DNA from: Cruorifilaria tuberocauda
Taxonomy: Eukaryota > Nematoda > Chromadorea > Rhabditida > Onchocercidae
Assembly (NCBI GenBank): GCA_013365365.1
Contig: JABVXU010000382.1
Span: forward strand, 1 to 52,707
Direction: 5' to 3'
Length of the DNA stretch: 52,707 nt
Shown here: piece by piece, positions 38,626 to 51,066 of the stretch
How the letters are laid out: every line of letters starts with the position of its first letter
Numbering within the stretch: position 1 is the stretch's first letter
The notes under the pieces: model-generated
Told to the model about the DNA's origin: nothing
Database searches by the model: none
Seen by the model: the letters and a program-made list of their open reading frames with translations, nothing else
Position numbers and translations under genes: made by a program

Positions 38626-39396
38626 TCTTTTCCTTTTTCGAACTTTTTTCTTCCATTCTACTGTTAACACTAATATTTATCGTTTTCATTTTTTATCATT
38701 TCTCGCTTTTCTAATCAAAAACTGAAAAAAAAATTTTTTTTTTTTGAAATGATTTGTTAATATGAAAATTATTTTCAATTCATTTCATAGATTTCAACAA
38801 AAAATTTCCAAGCAAAGTTCACATCCAACATTATCACAACCATTCTATTAAAACAATGCAAATACTGATATGATCGAGAATGATAAGTGTGAGAGATTGA
38901 TAACTAACTGATAGATAAACAATTGAGCATATTTGCAATAAACGATGAACTGGTTGTTATCATCTGCTCTACTTATCAGTTAGAAGTGAATGAATGAAAC
39001 GATGAAAAATTTGTTATCAAATAAATTCATTTTAACTTTTTCCTCTTTTTCTTTTTTCTTCGAACTCTAATTGTTAATGCTATTCAACAATTTCCTTCTT
39101 AATTTCTCTTTTTCTTTCAAACATCGTGCAGATCAAGAAGAAAGATAAATATTTGATTAGTCAATCAATCGATCAACTGACCAAGCGATCAACCGATCAA
39201 CCGATCTTAGCAAACAATCGTAGAAAGCTATTTTAAATTAGCTACCGAGAAAAAAAGAGAGAGAATACGAATTATTACAATATTAAAGATTTGATCAATT
39301 CGTTTCACAAAAAATGGAAGACGAAAAAATGAAAAAAATGAATTCATTAATTGTTTACTCATTTTTGGGATGCTTAATATATTTGTTTATTTTTTT

Positions 39397-39546
39397 CAAT
39401 GCTCTTCTCCTTTCCCGACAAATCCTTTTCTCGGAGGTTTTTTCAATGCTCTCTGACAAATCCTTTCTTCTAAGGTTTTTTCGATGGTCTTCTCTTCTCC
39501 CCAAAATCCTTCGCTCGAGCTCCTCTTCTCTTGAGGTTTTTTCTCG
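39397..39546. repeat. Three-unit degenerate repeat (caatgctct...aggtttttt)
   Basis: Units of about 47, 38 and 61 bases share caatgctct at the start, gacaaatcctt in the middle and gaggtttttt at the end. Open frames on both strands here are repeat artefacts. Confidence 0.6.
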
Positions 39547-42152
39547 GTATATATACAATAAGTTTTTAGGCTTATCTCTTTGTTTTTTTCTTTCCTTTTT
39601 TGTATCTCTGAAAGAGAAATAATTCGACAGAAATGAGAAAACTCGTACTTTTCATTCGCACCTAAAACATACAGTTCAACTATAAAATTTTTTTTGGGTA
39701 AATGTAATTAAGGTAAAAAGGTAAAAAGATTGTCTAATTAAGGTGGAAAGATTATTTGAGATAATTTGATAACATTTTACTGAAGTTTGCATATCAATTA
39801 TTTTTATCACTCTATCAATTTCTTCTCCGTCATATCTATCAATAAAATTTATATCACCAATAAATGTTAATTTATCACAATCGTTTCAGTCTATTAAATT
39901 TTCCTCTTTTAATTTAATTTAATTTTATTGTTGAAAAATTTTTAGAAAAAAGAAAAAATGAAATTTGTTAGAAAAATTGCTATAATAGCAAAAATTTATG
40001 AGCCGAATAACCTCACAGACAATTTGCCATTTTATCATAAATGCATTTTTCTTCCCTCACATTGACCTCCGAAATATTTCAGTGACCTCGAAATTTCAAA
40101 AAAAAAAAAGAATATTGAGAAAATGTATTGTATAAATGAAAGTTGGAAATCTTTGAAAAATCACTGAAGATGATTAATTCCTTATCAATCATTTTTCAAA
40201 TATTTTTAGTTTCCAATGTATACTATACTTCTCATTGTAGAAAATAAATTCATTGAAACATTGAAAATTCAAATTTGAAAATATTTTCAAAATTTACAAT
40301 TAAATTTTTTTTGATCTAGAAATTAACAAATATAAATAAATCGTTAAGCTTTTCCATTTCCATTTTTCATTTCTTTTTCTATTAAATATATTTTTATTTC
40401 TTTCATTTTTAGAATTTCTTTTAAATTTTAGAATAGTAAAAAATATTGCCAAATTCTTCTTTTCATTTTAAATCCTCAATTATTTATTTTCGTTTAAAGA
40501 ACAAACTATTAAAATTGATATTTCCCAAAGCAAAAATATAATTTTCCTTGAAATTAATTCTCATAAATTATAATTTTACAGATAAAAGTAAAATTACATA
40601 ATCTTACGTAAACACGGAGGGAAGGAAATCTGTAGGATAAGAAATTAATCATTCATGCAAAAATGAACAGACCTTTTATAAATAACATTAAAGAATAAAT
40701 TAATCAAATGAAATGCATTTAATATTATTTCGATTCATTCCATCAAGTTTAATTTAGAAAAATTAATTGAAATATAATAGTGATATCTGATAACATCTCG
40801 TTAAATCTATTATCTGATAGGAATGATAAGATAAACTTGAATTAGTTATCATGCGATGCTCTTTCCTCATTGATTAATAGAAAAGAATTTAAGAAAGTAA
40901 TTGCAAATCACTAATCACTAATTTAATTAATTATCAGCTATTTCTTCATTAAATAAATAATTGAACCAAGAGCTTCAGATGCAAATATATATTTTAATTC
41001 CAAACGATAGTTTTATTTTAAAGCAATTTTACTTTTTATGGGCTTTTTCAAATTTCCAGTGGCGAAATTAGCTGAAAGATTTTATCAAATTTTATTTTTA
41101 TCAAATCAAAGAAAATTGAGGAAAAGATAGAATGATTAAATTCCGTCAAATAATCGAAATTAAATTTAAGTAATTAATGGATTTATATTCCACACTTTCC
41201 TATACTATTTTTCAGTGTAAAAATTAAAACTAAATTGATAATTTAATTACTATAATTATCACTTTCATCATTTTATATTTTTCAGTTAAACAATTGAAAT
41301 TTGAATATTACTTCTATTTCTGATAGCAACGATGCGAGTTTGGTAGAGAGGATAAAATTGAAAATGAAATGAAACAATCTTAATTAAGCTGAAATATTTC
41401 ATCAAACTTCAAATTTAATATTTTACAATATTTTATTGTCCGTAAATGTAAACAAATAAACAAATGATAAATTGTATTTTGAAATATTTTTTACAATTTA
41501 AAGTCATAAATGAAAAACGAAAAAAACTCTGAATGTAAATATCATATTATCGGCACAGTTTTAATTTATTGATCAAAATTAAAAATCGATATTCTCCTTC
41601 AATCGGAAATTCGGAAAACATTTTAAAAGCAAAAATATAAAATTATTATTTTGGAAAAGTACCAAAGGACAAAAGAAAAAAAAGTAAAGTAAATAATGAA
41701 GTAATCATTATCATGATTATGATTAATGACACAGAGTGAACTCTCTGTCATCAAACTGATCACATGGACTTTTTATCATGTCATCTTATCTGGTTACGGC
41801 CATCTGTAGACGGCGATGATAACCGGTTTCATCCCCATAAAAATCTCTCTGCTATCCGATATCTTATTTATCGAGCATTTTTCTCCACCTGTATCAGTTT
41901 TAGCTATAAACAAATGATCGACCATATTCCTACACACCCGTAAAATATTTACAACAGAAGTAGTATCTCAAGGTAGATTAATTAATTGCCATTAACAAAT
42001 ATCGATTGATATTTGAATTTATAAGTAATTAAAAATGTATAACTAGAATGGAAAATTAGACTTGAATACACCTCACTCAACTTAAATTAAATATTGATTT
42101 TATCACGAATGTACGCTTATTAAACGTGAACACACGTATCACACTATTGACG

Positions 42153-42415
42153 TTCAATAAACTTCAAGAAAAAAATACTTATCGCAATAATAGCGTCGCA
42201 TTTACGTGATAGAATTGTAATCACAATAATGATAAACATTTAATTATCGATAAAAAGCTACTAATCATGTTGCTAACTTTCGAATAAAGTTTCAAGAAAA
42301 GAACGATAATACGCAGCGTAATAATAGAGTAATAACGTGGTGTATTATAAGCGTACGTGATCGAATTGCAAAATTTGTTGAAATCAATTAATCAATGATA
42401 AACATTTAATTGCAA
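42153..42415. repeat. Two diverged copies of a ~100-130-base block
   Basis: About 42153-42250 and 42279-42415 share aataaa(c/g)ttTCAAGAAAA, taCGTGATmGAATTG and AATGATAAACATTTAATT in the same order, with several ACGTG sites. Confidence 0.5.
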
Positions 42416-43660
42416 CAAAATATAAATGAAGAGATCGGATCGGAAATCTACGAATACCATCGTAATCTTTTAAATTAGTTAAAAATTAATTAACAAAAAC
42501 AACGAAAAATTCACGGAAGAGAAATAGTATAATCAAGAAAATCAATTTTTCAGAGCACACCTTACTTTTTTTTCTCCTATAAAGGAACCGGTATGATTTT
42601 TGTTCCGTTTTCAAAACTTTTTTCTTTTAATATAACCTTTCTTTTCCCCTAAAATAAATTACTGATAAATGATTGTTGAAATTTTAGAAACAAAATAAAC
42701 GCTCTTTCTGTTTTCTTCCAAAGTTTAATAAATCTAATTAATTAATATTTTAATTAATTTTTTTTTAATCTGAAAATTTGGGAAGAAATTTTTTCGATAA
42801 CATTTTCAATTAAAGTAATAAGTATGAGAGATTTTAAACTTTGAATCTCTTTTTTGTACTTTGTTAAAGTATGAATTAGTTGAAAACCTTTGAGTGAAAC
42901 TCGTTTTGTATTTCGTCTTTTTTCATTTTCTGATATTTTGAATATTGCAAAGAACAACAAAATCATTCTTTTGATATTTATGAAAAGAAGAATTCTTTTA
43001 TTTAAAATGGAAATTTTTAATCAATTAAAATTAAATGATACAAGTTGCAATATTTTCGTGTTTCACCAATTCATACGATCATGAAATTTTCAAATTCGAA
43101 AAATGAGTTGATAATTGGTAATTACGTTGAAATATCATAAGAAAATGCACGTATTTTGATTAAACGTAAATAAGTAAACATCATTTATTTTATATATAAT
43201 TAATAATTAATTAATTAATGCTAAAAAAATCAAAAAAGTTTTTGCTAAAGTAATAAAAATCTCGTGAATTATACCACACTGAAAGTGAAATATCCCATTA
43301 ACGTGCGATCGCTTTTCCATTATCGACAAAAATATGATGAGGAGCGAAGAGAGGAAAAGAAAAAAACTCATTAATTAGGGAGAAGTTTTAATGAAAGCAA
43401 TGATGAATCATCCAATCCATTGATTATATAATTTGAGATATAAGCTGATAGGTAGTAAAGTAATTTGCTTACTCATTCATTAACTGATAGGAACGGAGAG
43501 GGAAAGGATAAAAGACTTCAATGAGGGAATGACCAATGTCCACTCACTCAGTGACGATGACCGTATTGCTTTATAGCCTTCATATATACCCCACAAACAA
43601 TATCATACATCAATCATACATATTGAAAATCTTTATCATTACGTTTTGGAGCACTTTATG

Positions 43661-43690
43661 TACACGTCAATACACGTTACGTTCACGTAC
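43661..43690. promoter_or_regulatory. Four ACGT-core sites in 30 bases
   Basis: tacACGTcaatacACGTtACGTtcACGTac in the intergenic region between gene 1 and GILT. Possible bHLH/bZIP platform; no gene directly adjacent. Confidence 0.3.
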
Positions 43691-44683
43691 TTGAAATATA
43701 TTCCGATCACTTTTAAGCTCCTCATCCTAAATGATGCAAAATTTTACGTAAACATTGCTTTCTTTTTCTTTCAATTATCTAAACAATGATACGCAGCAAA
43801 TATTGTGCAAAGTTTACGAATTACGGAAAATGGGAAACGGATTTCCGGATTCAAAAGTCTCATCGAATTTTTAGAAATGTTTCATCTGTTGAAAAGTGAA
43901 ATTCATTGAAATTGACACGAAAAATCATAAAAATTTCTAATGAATGAACATAAATAATGATTGATTATCAATTCCAATTACTGAACCATCTTTTTCCATT
44001 TTTCCGGATAGCTGAACAAAGTAAAAGTTAATACTTTAACAAACAGATACTGTAAAGCGAAAAGATAACTGCATTGCAGTAACTATCGAAGTTACTGTAT
44101 AATAAATTAAAATGAAAGATACTTTAATTGTGCAAGTAATTTCAGATTATAAAGTTAAAATTTTCGGATTTCCGAACTACCAAACCGGAAAACTCATCCA
44201 ATCTTTCATTTCACTTTTTTTCTTAATTAAAAAATAACTTGATTAAAAATTGAAATTAATTGAAAATAATTTTAATTGAAAAAATAATTTCTCCTCAATC
44301 TTTTCAACTTTTTTTCTTTCAATTAAAAATAAAAAATAGTTTAATTTCTCAAATAAAATTATTTTTTAGTATCAAAATTTGATTTATACTGTAGAAAACT
44401 TGCAAAACTATCGCAGTAAAATCATTTCATTCAATTATTTTCCCAAAATAAAATTATTTTTAATCAAAAAAAGGTAGATGAGTGAAAGATTGAAAATAAA
44501 AATTGATTACTGTAAATTTGCTGATAATTTCAAATTTTGTAATTTGAAAATTGTATTTTTTTTTCGCTTAATATATTAAAATAACTTTAGAAAGAAGAAA
44601 GAAGTGATAGTAAAATGATAGTATCGAAAATGATTGTTAATGAGGCAATTGAAGTAAAATTAATTATTTCATTTAATAAATAC

Positions 44684-44745
44684 TTCTCTTCCTCTCTCTG
44701 TCTTTCCCTCCCTCCTCTCTCTCTCTCTCTCTTTCTTTCTCTTTT
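44684..44745. repeat. CT microsatellite
   Basis: Interrupted (CT)n, first of three within 400 bases. Confidence 0.85.
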
Positions 44746-44836
44746 CAGCTATATTATCAATTTCGAAATGAATGAATGAATAAGAAATTGTTGAAGATAA
44801 GGAGGAAAAAAGAAATTGAATCAATGGAAAGAAATT

Positions 44837-44909
44837 TTCTCTCTCTCCCTCTCCCTCTCTCTCTCCCTCTCCCCCTCTCTCTCCCTCCCCCTCTCTCTCT
44901 CGCTCTCCT
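44837..44909. repeat. CT microsatellite
   Basis: (CT)n with CCCT/CCCCCT interruptions. Confidence 0.88.
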
Positions 44910-45018
44910 TTTTTTGTTCACACAAAAATATGCCATTCATTCGAAAAATATTCGCCCTTCTCATTTCAATCGGCTGATCGGTGCTATAATAATACCAAAA
45001 AAAGCAAACAAATCATTT

Positions 45019-45022
45019 TCTT

Positions 45023-45082
<60 letters not shown>
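45019..45082. repeat. CT microsatellite, longest pure tract
   Basis: About 25 uninterrupted CT units at its end. Confidence 0.92.
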
Positions 45083-45086
<4 letters not shown>

Positions 45087-45237
45087 TCTTATCCATTTAT
45101 CTCTTGATATTGTACTGTTTTGTTAACGATCAATGAAAGTTCAGAAGTAATCAAAGTATAGCAGATAATATATTTAGTTGATAAGAAGCATCAAATAATT
45201 TAGTTGAATGGACAAGAAAGGAAAGAGAAAATACTCA

Positions 45238-45288
45238 GGCGTTTATGTCGCATTGGCGCTTATATTGTATAGGCGCTCATGTCGCATT
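45238..45288. repeat. 17-base tandem repeat x 3
   Basis: GGCGTTTATGTCGCATT, GGCGCTTATATTGTATA and GGCGCTCATGTCGCATT, head to tail; GC-rich for this region. Confidence 0.75.
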
Positions 45289-48005
45289 AATTAAACCAGC
45301 AAAATAAAAAAATGGAAAAATCGCACTATCATTCTAATAATTTTATCTTTTTTAAATTTATTCTAAATAAATTAAACTAATTCATGATTATTTATTATTT
45401 CATTAAATAAGTATTGTTTAATTCAATATGTTAACAAAACATTTGAAAATATTTTGAAACGAAAAAAAATATTTTTTACAAATTAGAATTTCATTAATTT
45501 GAAGGAAAATATTTTTTCAAATAAATTTCAGTTAAAAATTTCCATTTGATTATTTTATGGGATATAAATGATACAGTACGATAACTAATTGTATGATATA
45601 TAATTATCGATTTTTTTTGAAGAAAATTAAATATTAAATATTAATATTTATTGTAATTAAATATTAGATAAGCAAATATTTACTAAATGAATATTTTTGA
45701 GCAATTTGATAATTAATTAATGTATTAAGTAATATTGTATTTATGATAACAATAATGCGTCAATTAATATTATGTATTTGATTTCTTATCAGCAGTGATT
45801 TCTCTTTTTTTGGAATTGCTGAAACTTTTAAGAATAGAAAATTATTTATTTTTCCTCAAACAACAATTTACAACGATTCAAAATAACTATTCAAAACAAC
45901 GATTACAACGATTGCCACGAAAAAAGTATATTAGAAGTATATTAAGTATATAAAGTATAAAAAGTATATTTAAATAAATTTCATAATCATCTGCCAATGT
46001 TTCAAACTAGAATTTTATTAATTTACATTTTTTAATGAATTCAATGAAAAAAAAATTTATATATTACTGAGAAAAAAACATTTAAAAATTATAATGAATA
46101 ATTTAAAAATTTTTTAAATACTTGTTAAATATTTTTTATATACTTTTTTTTTAATACTTTTAAATATTTCTTTTGTATAATAATTTTTTATTAAAATTAT
46201 TGAAATTTATCTTATCGAATGAATCATACGAATAAAAGATTAATGGAGAATTTAATAAAATATTAACTCTGAATGGCCAACTGGCCGAAAGCAAAATCAT
46301 TGTTGATTTCAATTTTTCATTTAAATGAATTCTTTTCATTTGCATAGCCAAAATGCTTCTTCAGTTTTTGAAATTAAGGAACATTACAATGGCAGTGAAG
46401 GCAATGTAATTAAACTTTGAAAACATTTTCAGCAATTGATAAGTGATAAGCTTATCAGAAGATTGAATACTTTTGCTGGAAGTTCTTTAAGATATGTGCT
46501 TTATATTAGTTTATGTAAATAAGTAAATAAGTTTATGGTTTGCGTTCTTATCAGCGATTATTGAAATCACTGGTGAATTATGGTTTATAAAAGATAAGTT
46601 AAATTTATGCTCAAAGCATTTTCTTTAAGTTAAAATTCGTTTTCTATTCATTTTCCTTGGAAATTTTTAAGATTAGTGAAAATGTTAACAACTGATAACG
46701 TTGCACTGATAACGAGGAAGATTTTTTTGTTAGCAGTGGGAATAAATGTAAACGATGAAAGTGATAAGATAACAAATTGATATTTCAGTATGAATGAAAG
46801 GACGATGGGTAATTTCTGAACTTTACAAGGAGTATAAGTATTGAAATTTTGTCTCATGCAACAACGATGAACAGAAATGATAACATGGAATGAAATTGTT
46901 AAGACTTTAAACAAATATCTGCTAAGAGGTGATTCAAGATTTGATAAAAGGTACAAAGATTATTGCGATTTTTTATAATTTAGAAATTTCATATGTCAAA
47001 GGTAAATTTAATAGAAGTTCGTCCAACGATTGATAAAATGGGAAATTTTCGGGACAAAAAGAAAATGCGAGAGAAAGTAATTCATTTTGTAGTAGGTAAT
47101 AATTATGAAAATTTAACGCATGAATAATTTATTCTAATTAAAAAAATCAATTTTCGGATCAGTGAAATGACTCAGAAGCAAATTGGATGGAAATAAAACC
47201 AGAAAAATACAATTCAAAGGTTATCAATTTGTTTAATTTAGGATTAACATGGTGAAAGTATAACGATCAAAAATGAATGTAATTATAAAAGAAATTGAAT
47301 TGATCAAAAGAATTGAAAATCGATGGATTATATTTTACTGTGAGATATGGATGAATATTAATATTAATATGAATATGAGGTGAATATGAGTTTCAATTTC
47401 AATTCCAAGTTCAATTTTTTGTTCAATTCACATTCAACAGTTATGATTATATCGTTGAAAAGCAGATGAAAACTAAATGAAGGCTATTAAATTAGTAAGA
47501 AATACCTTTAATTAATTATATTGTTGAAATTTTTGAGAATTAGTTTGTTAAGGGAATTGAGAAGATCACCACTAACCTTAAATAGAGATTACTTATAAGA
47601 GGGCAGATGTGAAATTTTGATCATACACCTGCTTCTTCTAAGCCTTGATTTCCCACTGAGTTACACTTCCATGTTTCCTGTCATCTAAAATCAGATGGTT
47701 AAAATTTGACCTCTTTTTTTGATTGATGAATGATCAAAGAAATTATTGTAAATTTAATTTACAATATGATTATCATAATATTTTAAAATTCGACTTATAA
47801 ATTTTGAATAAGTAATATTTATCTTCATATTTAAATTGCGCTATTTATTTAATTAACGTATTGTCGAAATTTCTCTTAATATTATTTTTAGTATTTCATA
47901 TTTAGATTTCTAGTATTTTAGTATTTCGATAAGTATTATCGAAATTTCTTATATGTTCAAACTGCATTATATTTAACTTTTTCATTTAAATTCCTCTCTT
48001 ACTCT

Positions 48006-48360
48006 CTATAATATATATTTAAATTATATTTTCCACTTATTCTTTCTTCCTTATTTAAATTATACTTTTCAATTATTCTTTATTCTAAAATTAAAGTTAT
48101 ATTTTTCATTTATCTTTTGCTATACATTTAAATTAAGTTTATTTATTTTACATTTAAATTATATTTCCCATTTACTTTTTATTCTTCAACTAAATTATTT
48201 TTTCATTTATCTTTTGTATATTTAAGTCAAATTTCCTACTTATCGCTTATTTTATATTTAAATTATACTTCCCATCAATATTTATTTATTTACTGATAAA
48301 GAATATTCTTTACTCTGGAATTAAATTCTATTTCCCACTTATTTTCTATTATATATTAAA
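48006..48360. repeat. Degenerate ~35-base array downstream of GILT
   Basis: About nine diverged units of atTTAAATTATAyTTyCCAtTTATtcTTTATT. Lies 1.1 kb past the GILT stop. Confidence 0.6.
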
Positions 48361-49439
48361 ATATTTGGCAACCAATCGATTGAATCATTCAAATATTTTC
48401 TCCTTTTTTAAGCAAATATAAATTCTATTAAAATTAATCAAACAAATTCAATTGTAAATATAAGTTTATTTGAATGAAAAGTAAACATAAACAGTTAACT
48501 TCACAACATTATCATATCACAAATGCAACAAATAATGCAGAAAAGAGTACATCAAACGGAGAGAAATAGTGATTGATATATTCAGGTCATTAAAACAATT
48601 AATAATTTAAATTGTCATCTGCGCATTTCTTATCATTTCCATATATTTTCCATTGATTCTTTGTCTCAAACTCATTTCCATACCAATTCTTTCTTTCTTT
48701 TTTTCTATTATTTTTTCAGTGAAAAAAATTAATTAATTAAATTTCGAAGAATTAAATTATATGAACGAAATTTTCTTATCAAAATTTGTTATCAGTTGCA
48801 AATTTAATTACAGCTATATTTTTATATTTACATTTATAAATTTAATTAGTGAAATTTTCTTTCTCCGAAATCACACTTCCACTTCGCTTTTTTTCATAAG
48901 TTGTAAGGAAATTGAATGCTATTTATCTCCGATTAATTTGATCATATCATGAAAGTTCATGATCGAACTTCTCTGATAGATTAGTGAAATATTTAGAAGA
49001 GAGCATTTTCCGGAAAAATTTTCTTGTATTCGATGAAAATTGTGAGACTATATTCTACAACAATTATTTACTTAAATTTTTAAGTATTTATGAATTTCAA
49101 TGGAATTCCAATCGGCCAGTTTCTCAAAATAATGTAAACATAACGAATATTTGTTAACCCAAAATTGAATATGAAAAATTGCCTCAATGAAAATTAATGA
49201 ACACATTTCCTCTCTCAGTGACCCTAATGAATTACCTGATATACCTGTACGAAATGTATTCCTCTCATTCATGAAATGTAGAAAAAAGTTTTTGTTGAAT
49301 AAAAGAAAAATTGTTGAATGCAGTTCTGTCCAACACTTACTTAAATAATTTTAGAAGCAAGCTTTTTCAAATATAAATTATGAAATGACCTGAAATCCCG
49401 ATTCTTTCATAGATAAAAAAATATGTATAATTTGTTAAT

Positions 49440-49445
49440 TTTATT
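49440..49445 (-). terminator. GILT poly(A) signal AATAAA
   Basis: AATAAA on the minus strand begins 9 bases after the stop codon, so the 3' UTR would be very short. Confidence 0.6.
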
Positions 49446-49453
49446 GTTATTAT

Positions 49454-49551
49454 TTAGCACCAGGCTGTATGCCTACATATTTCAATTTCAGATGGATAAT
49501 TGCGCTCGAAATATTCACCATTTACAAACATTGCTGGCCATAATTTAATTC
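49454..49551 (-). CDS. GILT: GILT exon 4, stop codon
   Basis: Acceptor tttgcag, reads GIKLWPAMFVNGEYFERN and ends CRHTAWC then TAA at 49454-49456. Confidence 0.92.
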
Positions 49552-51055
49552 CTGCAAAATTTATTCATAATTACATTTTACCTATTTAAATTTATGACTC
49601 AAACTTAATTTTTAAATTTTTCAGTCATAATTACTATTAATTATTAAATTATTATCAATTATCAAAAACGCTCATAATTATTAGGTATACCTGATAATTA
49701 TTGCATGAGATTTTTGAATTATAATTTTACAATGGAACAAAAATTTACTAGCATTAATTATTACCTTTCTAAAAATCTAATAAAGAAAAAAAGAAATCAA
49801 CAATTGATGCCTACCTGCTCGATGAGTATTTAGCATTGAATAATAATTCAACGTTTCACCGGTTTGTGTTGTAGCACATTCGATTAAACGGTATCGCGTG
49901 TAATCCGTAAGGCCCGTCAAGCATCGCGAGAACGCTTCATAAATATTGGATAGGCCTTGGACACATGTTACCAGGCCTAGGTAGCGTCGAGGAAAGAACT
50001 GAAAAAAAGTATCTTCCGTGAAATTACATGAATTAAAATTTTATAATTCAACAAAAATTTACTGGCATTAATTGAATGTTTAAAGCATTTCATATACTTT
50101 AATAAATTCCTTAATTTCAATATGTTTAATTTAATTATTGTGTTTTAAAATCGTAATTAGCTAATTATTCCTGAAATAAAAGAATTGAAATTGTTGGCAT
50201 AGCTAAATTCCAAAATTTTTCATTAACTAATCAATCCTAAGTATAAAAACTCTACAAGAAAAATTGAAATTATTTTATAACCTCATGAGATTACATTTCT
50301 GATTAATTGCATAATAAAATAATAACTGGTATCTTGGAAGGAAATTACTTAATCCTAAGTATAAATACTTATCACTTCGTTTTCGTTTTTCATTATCATA
50401 CGTATCAATCTATCTGTTGTTTTGTGTTAATTCTCATTTCTTTACTTCTCTTTCAGTTCTCAAATCATTCCTTTGAATTTTCAAGAACGGAAAGAAAAGA
50501 ATTCGAAAAGTTTTTATCAATTTGATAGTTTCCTAATTCTTATTGATTTTCTCAAATCATCAATTTCATTTCTTAATTTTAATTTAGAAAAAAACGAAGC
50601 AAAGGAAACTAACAGCGATGGCGCAATTCTGCAATCTATTCAGATCACATTCATCTTGTTCGTGTTGACAATGACAATAAAATGTTTGATTGGAAAAATG
50701 ATCACAATAACCTTTACCAAATGGTATTATCTAAAGTTCACTTACATTATCAATCTAGGAAGTTCATATCAAATCCACAAGTAATATTACACCTGTTTCT
50801 TTTCCATATGATTTAGATTGAAACAGCATTTTTCTTCTCTAACTTTTATAACGAAGAAAATTTCAACTTTACCTGTATATTCATTATGCCAGGTCGTTTC
50901 ACGTAAAATGGCCAGATTTGTTCACGCAATAATTTTGTACAATATTTACATTTTGATTCCGTGAAGATTGTCACGTTAACTTGTTGCGCTTGAACTTGCG
51001 CTTGATACCATATGGAACAAAATATTGATATTAGTAGTATCTCTCTTACTATCAT
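49454..51055 (-). CDS. GILT: Gene 2: GILT-family (gamma-interferon-inducible lysosomal thiol reductase-like) protein, complete
   Basis: Exons 50873-51055, 50614-50730, 49815-49998, 49454-49551; phases agree and total 582 bases (193 residues plus TAA). GILT proteins reduce disulfides in the lysosome or secretory route. Seen here: a hydrophobic signal peptide (about residues 1-24, ending QAQVQAQ), the active-site CxxC (C36-K-Y-C39 after FTESK), then CQHEQDECDLNRLQNC at 82-97. The last matches the family signature CQHGx2ECx2Nx4C except that G is E. Family-typical CVQGL follows at 112-116, with ECATTQTGETL and WPAMFVNGE near the C-terminus. Sequons N27 (NVT) and N75 (NQT) fit a glycosylated secretory protein. 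Introns are 142, 615 and 263 bases. At 193 residues it is short but within the range for nematode GILTs. A T-rich acceptor one base before the ATG suggests trans-splicing. Confidence 0.93.
49815..49998 (-). CDS. GILT: GILT exon 3
   Basis: Acceptor cttttttcag (here ttttttcag), donor GCAG/gtaggc, 61 codons plus one base. Codes FFPRRYLGLVTCVQGL, then ECATTQTGETLNYYSM. GC content is visibly higher than in the flanks. Confidence 0.92.
49999..50613. other. Second intron of GILT
   Basis: 615 bases, AT-rich; nothing recognised. Confidence 0.6.
50614..50730 (-). CDS. GILT: GILT exon 2: GILT signature
   Basis: 39 codons, acceptor gaactttag, donor GCT/gttagt. Starts IIPFGKGYC and carries the cysteine-rich signature. 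Open reading frames on the other strand here are antisense shadows. Confidence 0.9.
50873..51055 (-). CDS. GILT: GILT exon 1: signal peptide and CxxC
   Basis: 61 codons from the ATG through MNIQ/gtaaag, phase 0. Holds the signal peptide and the redox-active FTESKCKYC. Confidence 0.92.
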
Positions 51056-51066
51056 TCTAAAATTTT
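51056..51066 (-). promoter_or_regulatory. Candidate trans-splice acceptor for GILT
   Basis: Minus strand reads aaaattttag/A-ATG: a T-rich AG acceptor with a single base before the start codon. Such tight spacing is typical of spliced-leader acceptors in nematodes. A cis-spliced 5' UTR intron is the alternative. Confidence 0.55.

Larger units (their letters stand above)
34436..49453. other. Intergenic region between gene 1 start and GILT 3' end
   Basis: 15 kb without a supported gene. Gene 1's promoter should lie at its left end (34436 to about 36000). Tandem repeats, microsatellites and duplicated blocks are listed separately. 36000-38500, 39700-41700 and 45300-47300 show only plain AT-rich DNA. 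Confidence 0.5.

Noticed and set aside
39314..39622. 102-codon plus-strand ORF and an opposing 67-codon ORF
   Set aside because: Both fall on a three-unit degenerate repeat and look hydrophobic or charged only through its base bias.
3651..43218. Repeated TTAATTAATTAA runs (3651, 8921, 14005, 34455, 43200)
   Set aside because: Simple low-complexity sequence expected in DNA this AT-rich.
44776..45126. 116-codon plus-strand ORF rich in Leu/Ser
   Set aside because: Product of the (CT)n tracts, which stay open in all frames.
46648..46956. 102-codon minus-strand ORF with membrane-like stretches
   Set aside because: AT-rich composition typical of intergenic DNA here, no splice partners, no recognisable family motif.
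49072..49272. 66-codon minus-strand ORF just downstream of GILT
   Set aside because: Reads MNERNTFRT and has a possible donor, but there is no partner exon, and the rest is plain AT-rich sequence.
50473..50784. 103-codon plus-strand ORF
   Set aside because: Antisense shadow over GILT exon 2; exon 2 carries the diagnostic cysteines on the minus strand.
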